Source of the DNA: Nymphaea colorata
Lineage: Eukaryota > Streptophyta > Magnoliopsida > Nymphaeales > Nymphaeaceae
DNA length: 64,000 nucleotides
Assembly: GCF_008831285.2 (NCBI RefSeq)
Contig: NC_045148.1
Coordinates: 18,655,002-18,719,001, forward strand
Direction: 5' to 3'
Shown: piece by piece, positions 47,149 through 57,867 of the stretch
Layout: every line of letters begins with the position of its first letter
How positions within the stretch are numbered: the first letter of the stretch is position 1
Made by a program: the position numbers and the translations under genes
Notes under the pieces: generated by a model
What the model saw: only the letters and a program-made list of their open reading frames with translations
Database searches by the model: none
Told to the model about the DNA's origin: nothing

Positions 47149-50100
47149 TCATAGGCCCACCCATTTAACCCATCTGAAAATTCGACCGCATCTGAAGGGC
47201 AACTCATAGTCTTTGGCCATATCTATCTCTCTTCTTGCTGTTTTTGCTCGGGACCACACATAAACACCACGTTCTTGGCGGCTACCAGGAACAGTATTGT
47301 CTAGGATCACAGCTATCAAAAATGCAATGATCATGTGAAATGAAAACAATGTGTTTAACACATAGTTCACCTGGTAAGGCACACAGAGCAACAGTTAGGC
47401 ACTTGATTGTCGCTAAAATTGCAAACCATGGATATTCAAAATATTCATACATACATGCAGATACGATATATATTTTTTAAAATTATGAACTGTGACCATT
47501 TCACCTAGCAGCTCAGTTTCTATGTGAGTAGATTGCTTCATACTATGCATGCCTAAGAGTGAAGTCACTTGGAGCTGCATTAGTGCATTATTGTGTAAGC
47601 ATGCTGTACAGACAATAAGGTTGTCCACGTTCTTAAACAAGAAAAGGAATTGTGTGCATGATACTTGGTTAATAGTTCCATATACCAATAGATGCTAAAA
47701 ACGAATAGGAAATTCAGAAACCTCTTTCCATTACCAACAAAGTAAGATGAAAACAAGAAAAATAAACAAACAAAGAGAACCATCGGAAACATACACCATC
47801 ATTCTTTGTTTGGATGGGCCCATGAGATGCAACAATGTAAGGCTGAAAATAACTTGGTACAGAACGATTAGCATTTGGTATGGTTCCATATTGCTGGAAG
47901 TAGGCTGGTATTGACAAAGAGAGGAACAAGGAAAGCCCAACTATAATCACATTTCTAGAGCTTCCTGCCTCACTATAACGTAAATTTGATAGCCCTAGTG
48001 CTGTCAGCATGGACCACATAAAGCACAGGAGAGCAGCAACCATCACAAGAGGAATTGAAGCAATGAATCCTCCAACTTTACCTGCAGGCAACAGATAAAG
48101 TTTCCATCAGTGTACAAGCATTTGGTTGATTTATTGGTCCTCAAATATAGTTTTGTAAAGAACGGTATCTAAATTAGTGTACCAATGAGAGATATGACGA
48201 TCAAAATGCAAGCTCCTAATTCAACTGATCGTCGACTGCCCACCCTAGTGACAGCAATAGTGTGTACATTCTCAGTTAGGGTTGTTGACCCAGTTCCAGT
48301 GCCCCAAAGGCCAGCTAGGACACTTGAAAAGCCTTCTAGACCAATACCCCGGCTTACAACACCAGGATTTGGAGGTTTTGATGCCACCAACAAAGAGGAT
48401 GCATGATATGATCCAACCTACACTCAAAGATCAAATACATTTGGTGTTAGAGAAACAATAAATTAGAATAGAGATTGCTAACCACATACAGAGTGTGAAG
48501 ATCATTTGATTTGTACAACACATTTAAATGAAAATTACCAACATCAGAAAATAAGAATTTCATAGGCAATATATATTCTGACCAAACCAAATGTGGAGAC
48601 AGAAGATTGGACATTAATCCAAGTCAACTGCATTCATGCCAATAAACACTAATTTCAAGGGAAAGCATTGCCACAAAAAGTCAATTACATAAGTGTGAAT
48701 GCTTCATGGTGCAACTCTTCTGAAAACATGCACAATTTCCAATACCTAGAAGAGAACATTTGTTCTGATCAAAAATCTGTTTACCTTAAAGCATATAACA
48801 ATTGAAAAACATTGTCCAATCAGCAGGGAAAGGGTCACAAGTTAGCATTTTAATGACAAACTTCTGCCCAAGACAGACACCAATTGCAACAAAGTGGATT
48901 GTTGTTGAAGATAAAACCATTATCCTGCTAGCAATCATGAGCAATAAATCATCTCAATTACATATATAAGGGTAAACACATAGGTGGCCTAACAGCAGTG
49001 CTATCTATTATCAAGGGGCAGAAAACTTACTGAATCAACTGATGCAATTATGGATACCGCACACATGACAAGGGCCATTTTCCAATGAAAGACGGGAGTA
49101 CCCCACTGCAAAGGATATGGAAATCTAAACCATGGAGAAGTTTTGAGTGCATGTGAAGTATCAACACGGCAATTCTTCATCCTTGGTACATGCTTTCTGC
49201 AGGCAGCTGATGCTATGTTTGATATAGGTGTGTTTACATCACAACCTTTATAACTGTAAACTCCAGCTTCTGTAAGAAGAAAAGCATAGGCCCATGCAAT
49301 TGCGAGACCCAAGGAGACCTGCATACCATAGCTGAAATTAGCCACATGATTCTTCATTGTGCAAAGGAATAATGGAAAAAGCTTCTCCTATTTGTTTATT
49401 CCAATGGACTTCAGTAGACACAACTACAGTTAAACAGTACTTACTGCATATATTTGAAATATTCGATGCCCAAATATGGAAATCTTTCGAAGATACTGCA
49501 TCAAATGAATGCACAAGTTACTGTCCAGGATCTGCAGTGTGTATTGCAGAAACAAAAGATACAAACACAATTTGAACTCCAAATATGACAAGAACAAATA
49601 GTATTAAAGTGCTTATCTCACAAGAGCAAATACGATGAGCAGTAATATCTGAGGCAGACCAATTTCCAGGCAGCTACCAACTTGAGTGAATCCATAACTG
49701 AAAAAGGAGAGACCAACAGCTGCCACCGTTGGGGTTACAACAACTGGATTGATTAACCTGAATGGAATATGACACATAATAAATAACTGCTAATTTTAGT
49801 CAGAACTGAAAAAAATGAAGAGAAGTGGATGAATTACAAAAATATCTACCAGAATCTATTATAACAATAACATGTCATATTGTGTGAAGACAAGGGTGAA
49901 ACCCAACTAGGCGACTACCAGGCCTTATAAGAGTCAAAGACAATACCATAGGAAGGCTCAGGTAACAGAATGGCAGGGTGGGAATTGATCGAAATTCAGC
50001 TTGACACACTTCAACATTCCCTTCCAACCACTCAGTGTTTGTCTTTTCTGTCATTAGCAATGCAGCCCACTTGTACATGCTAAGTCTCCAAATTTTGACA

Positions 50101-53100
50101 CTACTTGTTGACTGACTATGCAGTTGCTTGGCCCAGATGTGCAAATGATTATTTCTCTGATTTCTTGTAGCCCTTGGAAGACAAATTGCTACACTTGATA
50201 CTCCCATTCAATCTAGCATTTTGAGAAGCAGGACCCTTTGCTTTTCTGGTATAGGTTGAGAAATGAGAACTGAAGACTGAAGAACTACTGAGTTTTAGGC
50301 TTTTAGCATGTGGTAAACAGGCTTCTAGCACCTCAATTTTCGTAGGAGGTTTCAACAATCACAATTAGAATTTTGTGACATTTTTGCTGGTGCTTTATGC
50401 ACTTATGTTGGATAAAACTAAATCCCAAGTAATTTATGGTTATGTGACAACTTTGCATTTGTGTCAAAATCCTTGAATGCTCTAGATCTCATTCACATAG
50501 ATACAGAGTGGGACACAACCTGGATCTGTTCAATATGACTGATATTGCAATTTCTGCAACTATGAGAAAGAAACAAGGCCACGGATCGTCAGAACATTTT
50601 GTCTGTGTCTGTACATGTGCACTACATTTGTATATATGAAGCTACATGCAATAAAACTTTTCATTTAAAAGAAAAAAAACATGGGTATCATCCAAATGGA
50701 AACTTTGGATGATGAGAATGTTATAACAAAACTGAGTTGAAATTGAAATACAATGAACGGTGTGATAATTTTTAAGAGAAAAAAAGTAAACGCATAAAGA
50801 CTGCACAAAAGGAAGGGTGCACTAATGACTTTTATCCACCCAATGTAACAATATGGCCATGCATCAGTCATCACGTTGTCTTGACATAGGATATACATGC
50901 TAAGATAAGATATTCCTTGATGTAGATCTACACAGTTACCAATTCTTCATTCACATGGAAACAACTTGGTGTCCATGAGCAAAGTCTACGCACCCATAGC
51001 CTTTTCTATGGAGCCCACATGTGCTGGAATCCTCCAAAGGCCTACAGTAATATCATCCTTAACTGCTATGGGCTACTAAGGAAAGATGTGAACAAGCAAG
51101 AAAAGTGGCAGTTGGATGAAAGATATGCAGACAGTAGGGCTGAAACTGGGTTGGTCTTTGAGGTTTTGTCATTTTCCATTGCACAAGGCCTAGTTTGTTC
51201 CGGTATTTTATGTATTTAACTGTTCCAGATCTGACCCATCTGCATACTTTAAAAGGAACCGAAAGAAGATTAAAATATATTAAAAGCAACTGTTTGGAAA
51301 AAGTATCATTGAAATATTGTTATGTTCTCATTTTGGTAATATGCTCAAAATATTATAATGAATTTTTCTTTTCTTGTTTTTGCTTTTACTAGTTTTTGGT
51401 GCTTTATCGTGAAATTTATAATCATGATCTATGACTGATATACACATGCATAAATACATAAAACATGCACATAGAATGGCAGAGGGACAATAGGAGCTTA
51501 TTTATAGAAAAATCATGTTTGACGTACCCTCCAAACATGCATAGCCCTAGTAAGTACATTTTGTGTAACAACCCGACTCACTCTTAAGCTTGGGCCCCTG
51601 GTTCGATGGATCCCAACCCGCCCTCTAGCAGTTTCGACTCTAACCTCAAAAAGGTCAGGAACCAGGACAACCATTTATGTAATAACCCCCTTTATAAAGC
51701 CTTGAAGATTCTTTACAATCTTCAATACGAGACTAAATTTTTTGGGTGTTACAATTCACTCCCCTTTAAAGCATATGCGTCCACACGTGTGGGACCCTAG
51801 GTCCGAGCGTTGAACCGACTCTGATACCACTATAACAACCTGACCCACTTCTGGGCTCGAGCCCCTGGTTCAGCAGATCTCAACCCGCCCCCTAGCAATT
51901 TCAGCTTCAACCCAAAAATGACTAGGAACCAGGACGACCATCTATTCAATAACCCCTTTTATAAGCTCTTGACGATCACTCACAATCTTCTATAGGGGAC
52001 TAAATTTTTTGGGCGTTACAATCCACCCCCCCCCCCCCCTTAAGGCACACTCGTCCGCGCGTGTGGGACCCTAGGTCCGAGTGTTGAACCAGCTCTGATA
52101 CCACTGAAACAACCTGACTTACTTTTAGGCTCGGGCATCTGGTTCAGCGGATCCCAAGCCGCCCTCTAGCAGTTTCGGCTCCAGCCTCAAAAAGGCCAAG
52201 AACCAGGACAACCATTTATGTAATAACCCCTTTTATAAACTCTTGAAGATTCCTCACAATCTTTACTACGGGACTAAATGTTTTGGTTGTTACATTTTGC
52301 AGTTACAACCTTTGATAATTAATTAAGCATTTAACAAGTTTACTTGTGTTTCCATGTTACGTAGACAAAGTTTGGAACCTCATCTACCCCAGGACATCCC
52401 TAAGCAGTCAAAGAAACAGAGGGGCCTGTACTGATGACATGCACGAGCTGATATACATTTCAAACCCAACTAGAGTGACCTATCAAATCAGTCAATGTTA
52501 TCTAAATATCCTACAGATCATGCCGATGATTGGGGTGGTTGACAGGTCTGAAAATTTTCACAGTATAATGACTGCATGGACCCAATTGTAGATCCTCAAA
52601 TTAAGCACAGATTAACTTTTTTCGAAAAAACAATTTACCCATGCTACATTACGAAAGAAAAAACTGCAGAAAAAGAAATCTGCCCTGGCGAGTCCAGCTT
52701 TTTGTCAAAATCTTCTCCCTACTCTATGCATTAGAAAAAGACCTGTGAAGTTTCTTTCATGCTATCAAATACCCCCTTATTGATAAAAAGCTCCCCATTT
52801 GTGTGATAATTGACATGCTTTGTATCTTGTATCTGACTATGTTTACAAACACTTCCTTAGCAATGAGTCTACTGCATCAACATAACACCATTCTCAAACA
52901 CAATGGGGATTTTTCATGGACACAAATAAACCAGTATCTAGTATGGCCAACATTGTCACATTCACTTTATCAACTTATCCATTTTTTAAACGGATTGACT
53001 GTTTATTCCATATTCACCTGTTTTTTTCTTAGAATATATTATCACCAACATTATGTTCCAAATTCAAATTACTTTTCCTTTTATTAACATTATATTAAAA

Positions 53101-54010
53101 AAAATTCCTTTTATTAACATTATATTCAAAAATTCTACTTTAAATGAATATTCACATATTGTTGTTTACATTTTGAAGTACTGTTGGCTGTTCTTTGGTA
53201 GCAAGTTTAATTTTAAAAGTCATGTTCTTAACCTATGTCACATGGGTACTCCTCCTTAGGAGGAGTACCCGCGCGGTACCGGTACGACACCGGTACCGGT
53301 ACGGGTACGGCCCTGGGTACGGCAGGGGTGCGGCGTTGACCGTACCGGGTGCGGTCAACGCACCGAAGGTCAATTTCGACCTTTTTCGGACTTGGTCAAA
53401 GTTGACCGAGTCCAAATCTGTCTGATTTTATTCTTAACGAGTTTTTTACCTTTTTAAGTTTTAAACCATTTTAACATGAAATTCTTCAAAAGTCGAAACC
53501 CTTAAGCCCAAAATTTTGTTCGTCTGTTTTCTTCTTCGTCTTCACTCACGCACGGCGACCAGCGACCACGAACGGTGGCCGGCGACCATGCACGGCGACC
53601 GGCAACTGCAGGCAGCGACGGCGGACGATCTCCGACGACAGTATTTGCTTGTTTTTTCTTCTTTTTTGTTCGTCTGCCGTTTCTTCTTCATCTTCACTCA
53701 CCAGCGACCCGCAACGGCAGGCGGACGTTCTCCGACGACAATAGGTGGGGAACGGCGACGGTATTTGCTTGTTTTTTTTGTTCGTCTCTTTTTTCTGTTC
53801 CCTTTTTTCCTGCCCTCTTTTTTGTTCGTCTCTTGTTTCTTGTTCTTTTGTTTGTGCTTCTGCTTCTATACACGTGTGATTTTCTTCGGCCTCAGTTGAG
53901 CAGTAAATTTGCTCTTAGTTTTTGGATACAACTCGTGTCTTGTTTTCTGAAATGTGTTGATTTCTTGCTAGGTGCTTTTCATATAAGTTGTAACATTTCT
54001 GTTTGTAATT

Positions 54011-54054
<44 letters not shown>

Positions 54055-57000
54055 AATATGTTATTCTCTTTGAAATTTTTTGACATATATATGTATATGT
54101 GCATGTGAGTGTACGGCCGTACCCCCGCACCCAAGTTTTTTAAAAATTGCTCGTACCGGCACCCGTACCCGTACCTATGTGACATAGTTCTTAACCATAT
54201 TTCTTTAATTCTTTCTTCACTTGGGTTCCCAAGAAAGATATCCAACAAAAACACACACATACATGGGCATATAAATTGTGAAAGGAATTGCAATTTCACT
54301 ATCTTTTGCCATGTTCACTGTGCTAGATAGTGCCTCAAACCTGATGAGTCTTTATGTTCTAGTTACTGATGTTCTGAAAGCAAAAACAGCTGAAATGATT
54401 ACTTCTTGGAACATTGGATGTCATTGATAATTTGTTTTGGCATTTTTGGTGCAACATGTAAAGTTTCATCATTTATTTTGCTAAATTTTGTGGAACCATT
54501 TTTTTAATCTGCCACATTGACTAGGCTTTTTATTTGTCTGCTGGCTAGATCTCCTTAGTGTTACTCACTGCCCGTTCTCATATATTGCACGTGTCTGTAA
54601 AATTGCATATGAAAATTTGCACACCCAAAAACTAAAAGAACAACATTAAGCATCAGCATCAATCTCCAATGAAGTATAAACAGTGAAATAATTTCTTTTA
54701 GAATGCAACAGCACGTCAGAAAACTAACCTCAAAAAGACTGACATTAGACCACTGTATCCCACTATCATTTGAAATGCAGAAGATATTAGTATAGCTCCC
54801 TGTAACTCCTTCATTGCATGCTTGAAGCTCTGCAACAATTAGTAGCTACAGTTTATCCTCCATGCATTAATCCATGCAATGGTGAGTATATACTACAAAA
54901 TGCAGCAGCATATGAAAATCACTAATCCAACAAACAAAGAACCTGAATCATCCACCAGCAGGTGTAATGTTGTTCATGCCTCCCATTACAGCATAAGGCA
55001 ACCCACTGGACACCTGGACTGCCACTATCTTAATGGAGATATTAGAGGGCAGGTAATCCCCTTCCCTCCTTATTGGAGAGAATCCCTCCTTATTGGAGAG
55101 AGATTGGCGGTCCAATAGGATAATAATACTTTAAGTGTTTTATATGGAAATATGAAACAAAATATAAAATGTCGACTTGTTAACATTGCATTCATAAAGA
55201 AAACAATAAGAAAAAAAATGATAATGAGGCCCTTGCAAACTAAGTAGATCACAATGGCCCCAAAGAGATTTGGTGTAGCATGTGAGGCTTTCGTTGTCAC
55301 GAAAGTAGTTACAATTTAAAGCTCATGGGAACCACTCCCCGTGCATGCCAAAGGACACATGGACCATGGGGGTGGTATTTGATTTGTGGCTTTATTCTTT
55401 AAGCTGCTGCCGAAGTGATCAGTCTTACTGTCTTGATGCAGTTTCCTCAAGTAAAAAGTTGAAAAAGAAAAGTAGAATGGCAATGCATACACTGCTAGAG
55501 TGGTTGCAACGTTTCAAATGATGCAATGAATGCAATTGAAAAACATACTTACTAGAGAAAAAAGCTTAAGGTATAAGAAACTTCCAAAAACTAGCAATCC
55601 AATAAATTCACAACCATTTCCCCACTCCCAACCCTTGATTGATTTGATATAGGGTAAAGTATGCAGAACCTTTTGTTATTGAAGGAAAACAATCATAGAT
55701 TAGTAATCAAGGATTAAAAGGACTTTAAAACAGACCACATGGACATTTCAAGCAACAAAAGACAGCTTAGTTTATAATTCTATAGAAAAGCATAGAAAAC
55801 GGTGATAAAATGGACATATTCACAAGTTTTCATGAATGATATCTTAAACAAACCAAATCATTTTGAAATCCTCCAAATACTTGTCCAATGATCAGCTGGC
55901 AGCTATTTTTTCCACTCTGAAAAAGATAATTCCCCAAAAGGAAAGAAGCAACAGATTGGACATGATAGAATGGCCAGCCAGCTGGATTTATCATCAATTC
56001 ATTATTCTCCAGTAAGAATGACAGCAAGGAAGCAGAATTTATAGTTTCATGGCTTATTCACTTAAGATTCCAATTCTGAAGATGAGCTAACTCTTTCAAA
56101 AGTCATTGTATCCCTCACCAGCAATAATGTACCAAATATTGGCACAGCACACAAATGCTGAAGCCAAAATAAGGGGTTCATTTTTGTCATACAAATTTGA
56201 GTGGTTTGAGTAGAAGAAACAAAATGCAACAGGCTGCATCCGGAACTATTACACACAAACAGCTGTTGTTCTCCAAAGCAGCAAAGACAGAATTGTTGTA
56301 AACCTATATGAGAAAATGAAAAACACATAGAAAGGCTAGGGCTATGGCAAGCAAAGACAGAACTGCTATTCAACAAAGTGAGATAAGGATACAATGATAG
56401 ACGCAAAACATTTGCTTGAGTTTATCTCGTTGGTAGATCCAGAGCCCCAGACTTAGTTATGTTATTTGAGTTAAAATGATGAGAATAATTTGATAATGAA
56501 TGTACTAAATGTCATTCATCAAATCAGATAAAAATAAAAAAGGAACCCCTAAAAAGTTGTAACATCAAAATTTTCTGACCATTCTTTTTCTTTAATAAAA
56601 AAACAATGAGTCTTAGCTAATGTTGATGTCTACCAAAATAAATTTGTGATCCATTGCCATCCACCACTTCCTCAAGATTACGATTATAAATAAGTTTTCT
56701 CCTTTAGAATCAAGCCCACATTCACCTCGATCTAGACAAGCAAACAAATACAATCAGCTAAAGGTACTTCTTTTTTCTCTATAAACCCCAACAGTCTGAC
56801 GTTACCACTTTCAATATAAGTGAATCTCCAGTTAACCAATGTGACTAGGAATTCTTTAGGGCCCGTTTGATGGGCGAGAAATCTACTGCAGCGTAGGAAA
56901 AAAATTTCAAAATTTCAAAATATTTCCGGTTTATCAAACGCAGAATTTTTTTTGTTACCGTTAAAACCGAAATCGGAAATTTTTTTTTGGAAAAATGTTT

Positions 57001-57835
57001 CCACCGCGAGAGGTGGAAACATATTTCTGGAAATTTTTTTTTGCCCGTTAGGGCACACTCATCGCTCCCTCCTGCGCACGAAAGCCTCTCGCCCTCTGTG
57101 GGTCGGTCATGGCCAGGACATGCTTCTCGCCGGAGGACATCTATGCTGAAGTGATGGATGGTAGACCAGGAACAAGGAGGGTCCAAAAATGGAAAACAAA
57201 TAAGAAGAATAAAGGGGCTAATCTGACAGCCACTTCGTTGGGTGGAAAGCAATGACGAATGTGGAGGCGAAGAAGATGATGAAGAGCAAGTAGAGAAAAT
57301 CACCTCCCTTTTTCGGAGGCTAGGGCATCCAAGCAAGGTATTTCGTTCATGTTTTGCCTCTGTCTCTTTCTCCTATAGTTCTCTTCTTTGCGTGAATTGG
57401 CGTGGATCGGTCGACAGTCGATCGTTTATTCCCCCGACGAAGTGCAGGATTGATTTCTTTCTAAAGAAGGAAATCCCCAATCCTGCACTTCCTTCTTTAG
57501 AAAGAGATTAAAACTATGTCGATCCGGTAGATATTTCTAGGGTTTCTCTTTGCGAACAGGCTGTTTGTCGTGAAAATTGGGGATTTTTGGATTTTCTGGA
57601 TTCGGTGGTCAGCTATTCGTGTTCTATGATCAACATAGTTTTTTTTATCTAATTTCTTTGAAAATGCCTGAATTTTGTTTGTTGATTTGGATGTGATCGG
57701 TTTATGGTGGAGGAAGTGCAGGATTGATGGGCTTTGAGAATGCCTGGATTTCACAAATTTTGCACTACAAATGATGTTCTCTGCTTTCTTCCTCTGTTGC
57801 AAATGTTGCCTACAAATTATGTTGTTCTCTTCTTC

Positions 57836-57867
<32 letters not shown>

